A stretch of 37,929 bases of DNA from a virus. Location: the IMG/VR virus record IMGVR_UViG_3300030331_001621, positions 1 to 37,929 of that record. One strand, given 5' to 3'. Shown one piece after another: positions 1-6,402 of this stretch; the stretch's first letter is position 1, and every line of letters begins with the position of its first letter. Position numbers and translations under genes: made by a program. The notes beneath the pieces are model-generated. The model ran no database searches and was not told the DNA's origin. It saw nothing but the letters and a program-made list of their open reading frames with translations.

Positions 1-5
1 GGAGG
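1..5 (+). promoter_or_regulatory. Shine-Dalgarno site of the first gene
   Basis: GGAGG lies nine bases before the ATG at 15. It is a full-consensus ribosome binding site and fixes the start of the curlin-like gene. The promoter for this gene would lie to the left of the window. Confidence 0.8.
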
Positions 6-14
6 TAGAAATAA

Positions 15-815
15 ATGGTGCGGGTGATAATGTTATCATTATTAATCAGTCTCCCTAGTTTTGCAGGAGATAATAGTCTCACTATAAAAACTAAAGGAAC
101 TGGTACTAGCATTACTGCTAAACAAGTTGGTAATGGTAATGAAGGATATATACTATGTGGAGCAAACTCTAGTGGTTCATTACCAGGTACTACTTATGTT
201 GCTCATACTTGTGGAAGTGCAACTTTAAATACTACTGTTATAGGGCATAGTAACAATACTAGACTTTATACTGTCTGGTCAAATAATATAGATAATAATT
301 ATACTATTACTATAACAGGAGATGATAACTTTGTATGGCTTGACCAAGATGAAGATGATAATGTTTCTACTATTACACAAACAGGAGATGACAACCATGC
401 AGAACAACTTGGTTCAGGCGATGACAACACATATTCAATCACTCAAACAGGGGACGATAAGTACGCTAAAATTTTCAGCTTTTCTGATGATTCTACTTTT
501 ACTATTAACCAGTACGGTAGCGGTGCACATAATACTTATATTTACAACTACCCTAACGCAGATAATAACACCGCAACAGTAACACAATACGGCACAGGAA
601 ATAAAGACGCAGATATATTCTTTTATAATGATGCCGATAATACAACTGTAAATTTAACACAATATGGAGCAGGAGCTCATACAGCAAACATGAAATTTTA
701 CACAGATGATTATAATTTAAATGTAACTCAATCAGGAACAAATAATCAATCATACACAGCAACTTTTAACTGTACATCAAACTGTACAAAAACCATAACT
801 ATAACACAAGAATGA
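15..815 (+). CDS. Secreted curlin-like repeat protein
   Basis: The 266-residue product starts with a Sec signal peptide of about 17 residues, with likely cleavage after SLPSFA. From about residue 110 it has some six degenerate repeats of 22-25 residues. Each contains a (T/S)xTQxG or NQYG core followed by an Asp/Asn-rich turn, often GDD or ADN. The QxGxxN spacing resembles curlin (CsgA/CsgB) repeats, but the second Gln of a classical unit is mostly replaced by Phe or Tyr. There are four cysteines, C48/C66 before the repeats and C253/C257 near the end, which could form disulfides outside the cell. It probably folds as a stacked beta-solenoid, either exported during infection or bound to the particle. 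The stop overlaps the next ATG (ATGA). Curlin-like repeats are known in bacterial amyloids; their role in a phage is inference. Confidence 0.72.
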   Translation: MVRVIMLSLLISLPSFAGDNSLTIKTKGTGTSITAKQVGNGNEGYILCGANSSGSLPGTTYVAHTCGSATLNTTVIGHSNNTRLYTVWSNNIDNNYTITITGDDNFVWLDQDEDDNVSTITQTGDDNHAEQLGSGDDNTYSITQTGDDKYAKIFSFSDDSTFTINQYGSGAHNTYIYNYPNADNNTATVTQYGTGNKDADIFFYNDADNTTVNLTQYGAGAHTANMKFYTDDYNLNVTQSGTNNQSYTATFNCTSNCTKTITITQE

Positions 816-1198
816 TAGAATACGCATTAATAGCAGACTTTAACTTTGCACAAATAAAAGAAGACTCAGCAAGAATAGACTCATATTTAGAAAGTCAAAA
901 AATAGAGTTTGTAATAGATGAACCCGTACATGACCAAGTTAAACAATATGTTCTTTGGAGTTTAGCAGACCTTTATACAACACATAGAGCTATGGAAATA
1001 ACTTCTGCAACAGAAAAAAATATTCTTTTACCTGATAGACCTGAGCTTCATGAACTACTAATTCATAAAACATGGACACATATTGTTTTAACAGAACTAG
1101 GTTGGTTTGACAGAAAAGAAGAATTAAACTTAATTATTTTAAATACTATAGGCTGGTCAGTTGTATTTAGCAATCACGATATATTATATGATAAATAA
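812..1198 (+). CDS. Hypothetical protein between the curlin-like and cyclase genes
   Basis: This 128-residue soluble protein is rich in acidic and aromatic residues (TWTHIV, LGWFDRKEE). I see no signal peptide, membrane segment or known motif, and I do not recognise the family. Its ATG overlaps the stop of the curlin-like gene by four bases, and its end overlaps the cyclase ATG at 1188 by 11 bases. It is therefore probably co-translated with both. It might be an adaptor or regulator for one of them, but that rests on position alone. Confidence 0.7.
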   Translation: MIEYALIADFNFAQIKEDSARIDSYLESQKIEFVIDEPVHDQVKQYVLWSLADLYTTHRAMEITSATEKNILLPDRPELHELLIHKTWTHIVLTELGWFDRKEELNLIILNTIGWSVVFSNHDILYDK

Positions 1199-2972
1199 AT
1201 TCTACAATCCTTTAATAGGACTTGCACTCCTGGCTTTTCTAGTCTGGAATCCTACACCCTTAAAAATACTTGAACTTAAAACATTTGATTGGCTTATGTC
1301 AACTAAAGAGCCTGTGTGGGATCAAATGATTTTGCTTGTAGACATAGATGAAGAAATAATAAAAGCATACAATGGTTATCCTTTACCTAGAAGCTTATAC
1401 GGACAAATAATTTCACGAACAGAAGGGACAGCTGGTATTACAGTTTTAATGCCAGACCCTGATATTCGAGGTAAAATAGAAGATGAATACTTTGGAGAAC
1501 TACTCAAAATTCACCCTTCTGTTTTGGCATATACTGCTTCTAATCAAGCAACGCAAGTAGGGCCTCATGTAGGCACTGCTCAACTAGGAGGTGACCCATC
1601 TGAATGGCTATTAACATACCCAGGAATTTTACGACAACAACACAAAGGAGACGGCGTAGGCTTAGTAAACTCAAGTCCAGAAATAGACGGAATCGTAAGG
1701 CGCGTTCCTCTCGTCGTAAGTAGTAATGATAAACTGTTTCCCTCTTTTGCGTTAGAGATGCTTAGAGTAGGAGTAGGAGACCCTAGCTATCAAATAAAAA
1801 CAGAGGAGACAGGTGTTGAATGGCTAAGAATACCTAATTTTCCAGTAATAAATACAGATTCTAATGCTAGAGTCTGGATAACAAATAATATAAAATTTTA
1901 TAGGCAGTCTGCAGCGGAGTTTCTCCAAGAGCCTATAGAAGGCGCCGCTTTTGTAATCGTAGGGGTTACAGCAGAAGGAGTTGTTAATCCAGTTCCTACT
2001 GCTAGCGGAGCTATCTACCCACATGAGGTACAGGCAAATGTTTTACACCATTTAATAAACGGAACAAGCCCTGTCCAACCCGTGTGGTCAGATGCAGCAG
2101 AGCTTGGAGTCGCACTAGTACTTATACTTATATTACTAGTTGCGGCTTCCAATGTATATTTTTCACTACCAATATTTTTAACTAGCATGGGCGGACTTAT
2201 GTATGGTAGCTGGTATGCCTATCAATCTTCTTATTTGATAGACGTTTCTGGAATTATAATTATCGGGTTTCTTTTCTGGACTATTGTAACTTTCAGGAAT
2301 TTTATTCAGCAGTATTTCATGAGAATGGAAATTAAAAAACAATTTGGGACATATGTATCCCCAGACTTGGTTAAAAAATTACAAAAAGACCCATCATTGC
2401 TGAGATTGGGTGGGGAGACAAAACGACTTACATTTTTATTTTCTGATATTCGAGGATTTACACCGATTTCTGAAAAATACCAAAAGAATCCGCAAGGACT
2501 TACACATCTAATAAATCGATTTTTAGATAACCAGACTGAGATAATTTTAAAACATGGTGGTACAATTGATAAGTACATGGGTGACTGCATTATGGCTTTT
2601 TGGAACGCCCCGCTAGACATAGAAGACCAAGAACGAAAAGCCACAGAGTGCGTACTCGAAATGAGAGTCGCATTAGGAGAACTAAATGAAAAGCTCAGAC
2701 AGGAAGGCTTGGAACAAATTAATACGGGGGCTGGAATCAACAGCGGCCCGTGCGTGGTGGGAAATTTTGGCTCCAGTAACCGTTTTGATTATAGTGTTCT
2801 TGGCGATGCTGTCAATCTGGCAGCACGGTTAGAAAGCTCTTGTAAAACTTATGATACCGATTTAATTATATCAGAATATAGTTTGGTAGATGGTTTTGAT
2901 TATGAGTTTTTAGATGAGGTAACTGTAAAAGGTAAATCCGAACCAGTTAAAATATACACCATACAAAAATAA
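1188..2972 (+). CDS. CHASE2-domain class III adenylate cyclase (membrane)
   Basis: The 594-residue protein has an N-terminal hydrophobic segment (residues 7-20), then a CHASE2-type extracytoplasmic sensor to about residue 305 with the typical early FDWLM and VDIDEE motifs. Three close membrane helices (about 310-375) lead into a C-terminal cyclase domain. The active site looks intact: metal-binding Asp in FSDIRGFT (D420) and KYMGD (D466), purine-selecting K462, and transition-state N543 and R547 in AVNLAARLE. S536 sits where class IIIb cyclases carry Thr/Ser. It should make cAMP from ATP at the inner membrane in response to a periplasmic signal. The reading frame extends to a TTG at 1161, but the ATG at 1188 puts the hydrophobic helix at the very N-terminus and is preferred. 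Neither start has a clear Shine-Dalgarno, so translation probably depends on the overlap with the upstream gene. A guanylate product is less likely given K462. Confidence 0.9.
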   Translation: MINKFYNPLIGLALLAFLVWNPTPLKILELKTFDWLMSTKEPVWDQMILLVDIDEEIIKAYNGYPLPRSLYGQIISRTEGTAGITVLMPDPDIRGKIEDEYFGELLKIHPSVLAYTASNQATQVGPHVGTAQLGGDPSEWLLTYPGILRQQHKGDGVGLVNSSPEIDGIVRRVPLVVSSNDKLFPSFALEMLRVGVGDPSYQIKTEETGVEWLRIPNFPVINTDSNARVWITNNIKFYRQSAAEFLQEPIEGAAFVIVGVTAEGVVNPVPTASGAIYPHEVQANVLHHLINGTSPVQPVWSDAAELGVALVLILILLVAASNVYFSLPIFLTSMGGLMYGSWYAYQSSYLIDVSGIIIIGFLFWTIVTFRNFIQQYFMRMEIKKQFGTYVSPDLVKKLQKDPSLLRLGGETKRLTFLFSDIRGFTPISEKYQKNPQGLTHLINRFLDNQTEIILKHGGTIDKYMGDCIMAFWNAPLDIEDQERKATECVLEMRVALGELNEKLRQEGLEQINTGAGINSGPCVVGNFGSSNRFDYSVLGDAVNLAARLESSCKTYDTDLIISEYSLVDGFDYEFLDEVTVKGKSEPVKIYTIQK

Positions 2973-2975
2973 CTC

Positions 2976-3004
2976 TTGACATCTTGCTAAGATTTTGCTA
3001 TAAT
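2976..3004 (+). promoter_or_regulatory. Extended -10 sigma70-type promoter P1
   Basis: TTGACA at 2976-2981 and TATAAT at 2999-3004 are separated by 17 bp, with TG one base before the -10 box. Transcription would start near 3011, giving a leader of about 37 bases before the ATG at 3048. The site begins just after the cyclase stop and would drive the accessory, lysis and basic-protein genes. Its design matches the sites at 8632 and 31576. Confidence 0.88.
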
Positions 3005-3047
3005 TATATTTAATAGAATTTTAATTCAAAGAATTACGACAACTTAC

Positions 3048-3272
3048 ATGGCTACAGAAACTATACAAAACTCTAAAGATATTGCAGAACTTGATAAAAG
3101 AATGTCAACACATGAAGTTATGTGTGATGAACGCTGGAAGACTTGTTTTTCTAGGCTTGACGATTTAGATACTAGTATCGGTCGTTTAGAATCTATAGCT
3201 ATCGCAGCAAGTGGCACTATTATTGTAGGTACAGTAGGTGTACTTGTTACCATCTTTATGATGCATAATTAA
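3048..3272 (+). CDS. Small membrane protein, XhlA/holin-like
   Basis: The 74-residue protein has a charged, probably helical N-terminal half with two cysteines (MCDERWKTCF), a short LDDLDTSIGRLES helix, and one C-terminal membrane segment (about residues 50-72). This layout resembles the XhlA-type small phage proteins that act with holins. It is the first gene after P1 and lies upstream of the spanin genes, which supports a lysis role. No endolysin adjoins it, so the holin assignment is tentative. A membrane anchor for another phage protein is the alternative. Confidence 0.6.
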   Translation: MATETIQNSKDIAELDKRMSTHEVMCDERWKTCFSRLDDLDTSIGRLESIAIAASGTIIVGTVGVLVTIFMMHN

Positions 3273-3273
3273 T

Positions 3274-3699
3274 ATGGCTTACTCAAGAAAAGTTGTTGAA
3301 AGATTTGAAAATGTATTAAATAATCCTGCCGCACACTCAGTTGGCAGGTTTGACCCAAAAGACCCAATGGTTGCAACAGGCATGGTAGGAGCACCAGCCT
3401 GTGGTGATGTAATGAAACTCGACTTAAAGTTAGATGATAACGATAGAATACTAGATGTTAAATTTAAAACTTATGGTTGTGGTTCAGCAATCGCTTCCTC
3501 TACAATGTTTGTAGAAATGTTAAAAGGCAGAACAATAGAAGAAGCAAAATTAATAAAAGATAAGGACATAGCAGATGTTCTTGAATTACCTCCCATCAAA
3601 CTGCATTGCTCAGTCTTAGCTGAATCAGGCATAAAGAAAGCAATTGAAAATTGGGAGTCTAAAAAAGCAAAAAGGCAACATAATGGAGGCCCAATATGA
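3274..3699 (+). CDS. iscU: IscU-type iron-sulfur cluster scaffold
   Basis: The 141-residue protein is a full-length IscU. All three cluster cysteines are present: C43 in GAPACGDVMKL, C69 in KTYGCGSAIASS and C112 in KLHCSVLAE. The modulating D45 and H111 are also present. LPPIK at 105-109 matches the LPPVK motif by which the chaperone HscA binds E. coli IscU. Every landmark is shifted by six residues relative to E. coli IscU because of an insertion near the N-terminus (around residues 16-30). In the host, IscU receives sulfur from IscS and passes clusters to apoproteins. No iscS, hscA, hscB or fdx is nearby, so it would have to use host partners. The ATG starts one base after the previous stop, without a clear Shine-Dalgarno. 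The function is near certain; the benefit to the phage is not visible. Confidence 0.95.
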   Translation: MAYSRKVVERFENVLNNPAAHSVGRFDPKDPMVATGMVGAPACGDVMKLDLKLDDNDRILDVKFKTYGCGSAIASSTMFVEMLKGRTIEEAKLIKDKDIADVLELPPIKLHCSVLAESGIKKAIENWESKKAKRQHNGGPI

Positions 3700-3884
3700 A
3701 AACAGATTATCAAACAAAAGATATGAAAGCACCAAAACCTAGCGGAATGAAACCGCCCACTACTGATGGAGAGATTTTTGAAAGAGATGGTATGTGGTTT
3801 TTTCAATGGAAAGGTGGAGAGTGCGGTTACATGACTAAGGAGCTAGCAGAAGAAGGGCTAGAAAAAGTCAGTGGAAACTCTTAA
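3696..3884 (+). CDS. Hypothetical small protein
   Basis: This 62-residue protein has a Lys/Pro-rich start followed by a compact Trp-rich core (ERDGMWFFQWKGG). I do not recognise the family. A GGAGG site at 3685-3689 inside iscU and an ATGA overlap with the iscU stop make the start secure and imply coupled translation. Confidence 0.7.
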   Translation: MKTDYQTKDMKAPKPSGMKPPTTDGEIFERDGMWFFQWKGGECGYMTKELAEEGLEKVSGNS

Positions 3885-4119
3885 GAAAATATTTGAAAAA
3901 TTAAAACAATTTTGGTACTGGTTTACTAGTTGGTTTATTTACTACTATGAATTAAAAGTAAGTTATAACCATACATGGGGTGACGCAGACGACCAAACTT
4001 TTATTGTACGTAAGTTTTATACTAAAAAAGAAAAGTATTTAAAATTTAAAACAAGAGAAGGAGAAATTGTAGAGATACGAGGAGCAGAAGGGTTAAATTA
4101 TAGGATTTCACAAATATGA
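3871..4119 (+). CDS. Hypothetical protein with aromatic membrane-seeking N-terminus
   Basis: The 82-residue protein starts at GTG 3871, overlapping the previous gene by 14 bases. An amphipathic helix is followed by a very aromatic stretch (FWYWFTSWFIYYYEL, about residues 14-28) that could insert in or lie on a membrane. The rest looks like a small beta domain (TWGDADDQTFIVRKFY, then GAEGLNYRI). Similar short proteins are familiar from marine phages, but I know of no function. Confidence 0.68.
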   Translation: METLKKIFEKLKQFWYWFTSWFIYYYELKVSYNHTWGDADDQTFIVRKFYTKKEKYLKFKTREGEIVEIRGAEGLNYRISQI

Positions 4120-4511
4120 ATCAATTATATATAGGCATAATTATAGTACTTGGATTAGGTAGTTACTATCTTTATCAACAAAATCAAGTATTAACAGCAA
4201 ATAATATGCAATTAGAGGGTGCAATAGCTACTCAAGAGGAAGCTATCGCTACAATGAAAGAAGATTTCACCATGCAAGCAGAACAATTGCAGGTTATGAC
4301 ACAAAAAAGTCAAGCTGCTCAAAGAGAATTAAATAGATATACTCAATTTATTCAAAATTATCAATTAACAGCAAAAATACTGGAAAATCCAGAAGAAATG
4401 CAGAGGAAAATAAATAATGGTACAAAACACATCATGGAAGACATCGAGAAACTTAGCGCTACTGTTGACGATCTTGATGATGGGCTCCAGTTGCAGCCTA
4501 ATTCCAACTAA
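4116..4511 (+). CDS. Inner-membrane spanin (Rz-like)
   Basis: The 131-residue protein has one N-terminal membrane helix (residues 4-20), then a long Gln/Glu-rich coiled coil to about residue 95 and a hydrophilic tail. This is the i-spanin plan: anchored in the inner membrane and reaching across the periplasm to the outer-membrane partner, so that both membranes fuse at the end of lysis. The next gene starts inside its 3' end in the +1 frame and encodes a lipoprotein, as in lambda Rz/Rz1. The call rests on architecture and this nesting, not on recognised sequence similarity. Confidence 0.78.
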   Translation: MNQLYIGIIIVLGLGSYYLYQQNQVLTANNMQLEGAIATQEEAIATMKEDFTMQAEQLQVMTQKSQAAQRELNRYTQFIQNYQLTAKILENPEEMQRKINNGTKHIMEDIEKLSATVDDLDDGLQLQPNSN

Positions 4512-4806
4512 ACAAATAGAAGTTACAGCTAAACCAATGGAACGAAATATTGTTCAACCCGTTATGCCTCGTGAAATAGCATTAAAAGATGTAAAATGGT
4601 TAACTGTAACACCCGACAATTGGGAAGAGCAACTAAAAATCATAGAAGAACAAGAAGGTGAGTTAGTATTTTTAGCACTAAGTATACCAGATTATGAATT
4701 AATGGCATATAATATGCAGGAGTTAAAAAGATATATCACTGAACTAAAAGATGTTGTAGTATACTATAGAGAAGTTACTACACCAAAAGATGAGTCTACA
4801 AAGTAG
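4417..4806 (+). CDS. Outer-membrane lipoprotein spanin (Rz1-like)
   Basis: The 129-residue product has a positively charged N-terminus, a hydrophobic core (LALLLTILMM) and a lipobox-like MGSSC that would lipidate C26, though the residue at -3 is Gly rather than the usual Leu. The mature part of about 104 residues includes an LKDVKWLTVTPDNWEE segment and a helical NMQELKRYI segment, a pattern I associate with spanin-like proteins of marine phages. It overlaps the i-spanin gene by 95 bases in the +1 frame. It is longer than lambda Rz1 and not notably Pro-rich. Confidence 0.74.
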   Translation: MVQNTSWKTSRNLALLLTILMMGSSCSLIPTKQIEVTAKPMERNIVQPVMPREIALKDVKWLTVTPDNWEEQLKIIEEQEGELVFLALSIPDYELMAYNMQELKRYITELKDVVVYYREVTTPKDESTK

Positions 4807-4984
4807 GCTCATTATTTGTAGTACTTGTGAGTACTACACCCCTTTAAAGGTATGTAAAAAGTGTAAATGTTTTATACCGTTAAAGGCAAGGCTGAAGAGG
4901 ACTGAGTGTCCTCTCGGAAAATGGGAGAAAATAGATGGATATGTTGAAAAAAGGAATGGCTTGGGTAAAAGCAAGAGTCTCTGA
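4790..4984 (+). CDS. Small zinc-ribbon protein
   Basis: The 64-residue protein has five cysteines: CxxC (CSTC), then CxxCxC (CKKCKC), then a later TECPLGKW. The spacing fits a small zinc-binding fold followed by a conserved CPxGKW end. Such miniproteins are common in marine phages and have no established function; nucleic-acid or protein binding is plausible. It overlaps the lipoprotein gene by 17 bases. Two perfect inverted repeats lie in its coding sequence, at 4818-4837 and 4896-4914. Confidence 0.7.
   Translation: MSLQSRLIICSTCEYYTPLKVCKKCKCFIPLKARLKRTECPLGKWEKIDGYVEKRNGLGKSKSL
4818..4837 (+). other. Perfect inverted repeat in the zinc-ribbon gene
   Basis: GTAGTACT and AGTACTAC flank a four-base loop (TGTG). 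It lies within the coding sequence, near its start. No T-run follows, so it is not an intrinsic terminator; an mRNA hairpin or protein-binding site is possible. Confidence 0.5.
4896..4914 (+). other. Second inverted repeat in the zinc-ribbon gene
   Basis: AGAGGAC and GTCCTCT form a perfect 7-bp stem around a five-base loop (TGAGT). It lies about 20 bases upstream of the next gene's start at 4935 and could influence that gene's translation. No T-run follows. Confidence 0.48.
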
Positions 4985-5117
4985 AAGAACTTCATGGGAC
5001 GGAGCTGTAATTTGCGCAGGTTGTTTAGTAGTACTTTTGACAGGTGGATTAGCTAAAGCATTAGCTTGGGTAGGACTAGCTTATGGAGCTTGGACTATGT
5101 ATATGGAGGAAAAATAA
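4935..5117 (+). CDS. Small membrane protein, possible holin
   Basis: The 60-residue protein has an amphipathic charged N-terminus (KARVSERTSWDG) and then one or two hydrophobic helices (about residues 23-54). GGGAGA at 4923-4928 is well placed for the ATG at 4935; a second ATG at 4941 is possible. It overlaps the zinc-ribbon gene by 50 bases in another frame. Its size and closeness to the spanins suggest a holin or membrane-accessory role, but no signature confirms this. Confidence 0.62.
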   Translation: MDMLKKGMAWVKARVSERTSWDGAVICAGCLVVLLTGGLAKALAWVGLAYGAWTMYMEEK

Positions 5118-5203
5118 TGCCATATCATTATAAACCAAAGAAGAAGAAAAAGAAAAAAGGTGGCAAGAAAAAGAAACGCATGAGAGGTCACCATGGTTGC
5201 TAG
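5117..5203 (+). CDS. Lysine-rich 28-residue miniprotein
   Basis: The ATG at 5117 overlaps the previous stop by one base and has GGAGG at 5105-5109, so translation is well supported despite the size. The 28 residues are mostly Lys with Gly, His and Arg, starting MPYHYKPKK and ending MRGHHGC. It is too short for domain assignment. It is the first of eight consecutive basic genes. Confidence 0.6.
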   Translation: MPYHYKPKKKKKKKGGKKKKRMRGHHGC

Positions 5204-5387
5204 GAGAAGAACAAGACGTAGGAAAACTACTTCAAGAAAAAAACGTAATATACCTACTAACTCCAAGTTGTATGCAAGGGTAAAAGCGGCGGCCAGACGA
5301 AAGTTCGCCGTTTATCCCAGCGCGTATGCAAATGCTTGGTTAGTTAGAGAGTATAAGAAGCGAGGAGGAAGATATCGTCGTGGCTAA
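5193..5387 (+). CDS. Basic protein with YPSAYANAW motif
   Basis: This 64-residue protein has an Arg-rich head (ARRRTRRRKTTSRKK), a conserved-looking core (KLYARVKAAARRKF, then YPSAYANAWLVREYKKRGG) and an Arg/Gly tail. The core is a family I associate with small proteins of marine phages and some large DNA viruses, without a proven role. The extreme charge suggests nucleic-acid binding. It overlaps the previous gene by 11 bases and the next by 8. Confidence 0.75.
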   Translation: MVARRRTRRRKTTSRKKRNIPTNSKLYARVKAAARRKFAVYPSAYANAWLVREYKKRGGRYRRG

Positions 5388-5553
5388 GAAAAAAGCAAAA
5401 ACTAAAAAACTTACTAAAAGACAACAATCTACTTTGAGAAAACACAGTAAACATCATACCAAAAAGCACATGGCTTTTATGAGAGCACAAATGAGAAAAG
5501 GAAAATCATTTACCGCAGCACATAGGGCAGCAAAAAGAAAGGTAGGAAGATGA
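5380..5553 (+). CDS. Basic protein with HSKHHTKKHM motif
   Basis: GTG at 5380, preceded by GAGGAGGA at 5362-5369, opens a 57-residue reading frame ending at the TGA at 5551. The product has a Lys-rich head, a His-rich stretch (LRKHSKHHTKKHM) and a helical tail (SFTAAHRAAKRKVG). Similar short basic proteins recur beside structural genes in marine phages. The four-base overlap with the next ATG (ATGA) supports coupling. The His cluster could bind metal or nucleic acid; neither is shown. Confidence 0.68.
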   Translation: MAKKKAKTKKLTKRQQSTLRKHSKHHTKKHMAFMRAQMRKGKSFTAAHRAAKRKVGR

Positions 5554-5849
5554 GTAGACCTGGGGGACTTACAAAGTGGTTTGGAGAAAATTGGGTAGAT
5601 ATTGGAAGACCTAAGAAAGGAGGCGGTTACCATAAATGTGGAAGACGCAAAGCCAAGAAAGGTAGAAAAGGTTATCCTAAGTGTGTTCCTGCAAGTAAAG
5701 CAGCAAGAATGACTAAAGCTCAGATTCGTTCAGCAGTAAGACGAAAAAGAAAAGTAAAACAAGGTGTAGGCGGAAAACCGACTAATGTCAAAACATTCGC
5801 CAGGCGAGGCGGACGTAAAAGAAAAACAGTTCGTCGAAGAGGGAGATAA
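5550..5849 (+). CDS. Basic protein, LTKWFGENWVDI family (DUF5872-like)
   Basis: The 99-residue protein begins with the recognisable LTKWFGENWVDIGRP block. Two cysteine-containing segments follow (YHKCGRRKA and YPKCVPASKAARMT), then VGGKPTNVKT and an Arg-rich tail. I associate this block with DUF5872, found in phages and large eukaryotic viruses; the family name is from memory. The paired cysteines may bind metal. Its place among basic proteins just before the packaging genes suggests a virion-internal or DNA-binding role, which is inference. Confidence 0.78.
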   Translation: MSRPGGLTKWFGENWVDIGRPKKGGGYHKCGRRKAKKGRKGYPKCVPASKAARMTKAQIRSAVRRKRKVKQGVGGKPTNVKTFARRGGRKRKTVRRRGR

Positions 5850-5851
5850 AT

Positions 5852-5989
5852 ATGGCTCTAACAGCTAAACAAAAGAAATTACCAATGGCATTACAAAAAG
5901 CAATTCTTGCAAAACAAAAAAGAAATGGCAAGAAGAAAGGTATGAAGAAAAACGGAAAGAAAAAACGTCGTGCCCGTAAGAAAGGTTAA
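5852..5989 (+). CDS. Lysine-rich 45-residue miniprotein
   Basis: ATG at 5852 follows a GGGAG site in the end of the previous gene. The product starts with a short amphipathic helix (LTAKQKKLPMALQKAILAK) and ends in an unstructured Lys/Arg/Gly tail. I do not recognise a family. The last 20 bases overlap the next gene in a different frame, and both frames encode basic residues there. Confidence 0.6.
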   Translation: MALTAKQKKLPMALQKAILAKQKRNGKKKGMKKNGKKKRRARKKG

Positions 5990-6122
5990 AGGCGGTTACC
6001 GTTGGGGTAAATCTGGAAAGGTTTACAAGAGTAGAAAAGCTGCAGAGCGGCAAGGCAGGGCGATATACGCATCAGGCTATGGTAAGAAGAAAAAAACGAG
6101 ATCCAAGAAAAGGAACAGGTAA
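5970..6122 (+). CDS. Basic protein with KGGYRWGKSGKVY motif
   Basis: A GTG at 5970 opens a 50-residue frame ending at the TAA at 6120. The product contains PVRKVKGGYRWGKSGKVY, then RKAAERQGRAIYASGY and a Lys/Arg tail. This is a very common small-protein motif in tailed phages, usually near structural genes, with no known function to my knowledge. Its recognisable core is the best evidence that the short frames here are real genes. It overlaps the genes on both sides, by 20 and 44 bases. Confidence 0.72.
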   Translation: MPVRKVKGGYRWGKSGKVYKSRKAAERQGRAIYASGYGKKKKTRSKKRNR

Positions 6123-6402
6123 AAAACCAAAAGGTTCTGGAAGAAGATTATATACAGATGAGAACCCAAGAGATACTGTTAGAATTAAGTTTGCTACTGT
6201 AAAAAATGCAAGAGCAACAGTAAGAAAAGTCAAAAGAGTACGAAAATCCTATGCTAGAAAAATTCAAATACTAACTGTAGGCGAACAACGAGCAAGGGTT
6301 ATGGGTAAGAAAACTGTAGCATCTGTTTTTAAATCTGCCAAAGCAGGCTTAAGGAGAGCAAGAAATGGTAAGAAGAAGACGGCCAGCAAAAAGAAAAGGT
6401 AG
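6079..6402 (+). CDS. Basic protein with KPKGSGRRLYTDENP motif
   Basis: Of 107 residues, about 19 are Arg and 22 Lys, against five acidic ones. An unstructured basic head leads to a conserved-looking core (GSGRRLYTDENPRDTVRIKF, then YARKIQILTVGEQRARVMGK) and a basic helical tail. The core is familiar from marine phages but uncharacterised. The first 44 bases double as the 3' end of the preceding gene. Confidence 0.75.
   Translation: MVRRKKRDPRKGTGKKPKGSGRRLYTDENPRDTVRIKFATVKNARATVRKVKRVRKSYARKIQILTVGEQRARVMGKKTVASVFKSAKAGLRRARNGKKKTASKKKR

Noticed and set aside
1161-1187. TTG start for the cyclase
   Set aside because: It would add nine residues before the hydrophobic helix and has no ribosome site. 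The ATG at 1188 gives the expected N-terminus.
1188-2972. Pycsar-type anti-phage cyclase
   Set aside because: Class III cyclases also serve Pycsar defence, but here the protein has a CHASE2 sensor and membrane helices and no neighbouring effector. A canonical adenylate cyclase is the simpler reading.
5036-5070. TTGACA inside the small membrane protein gene
   Set aside because: No TATAAT-like box occurs at 15-19 bp, so it is not a credible promoter.
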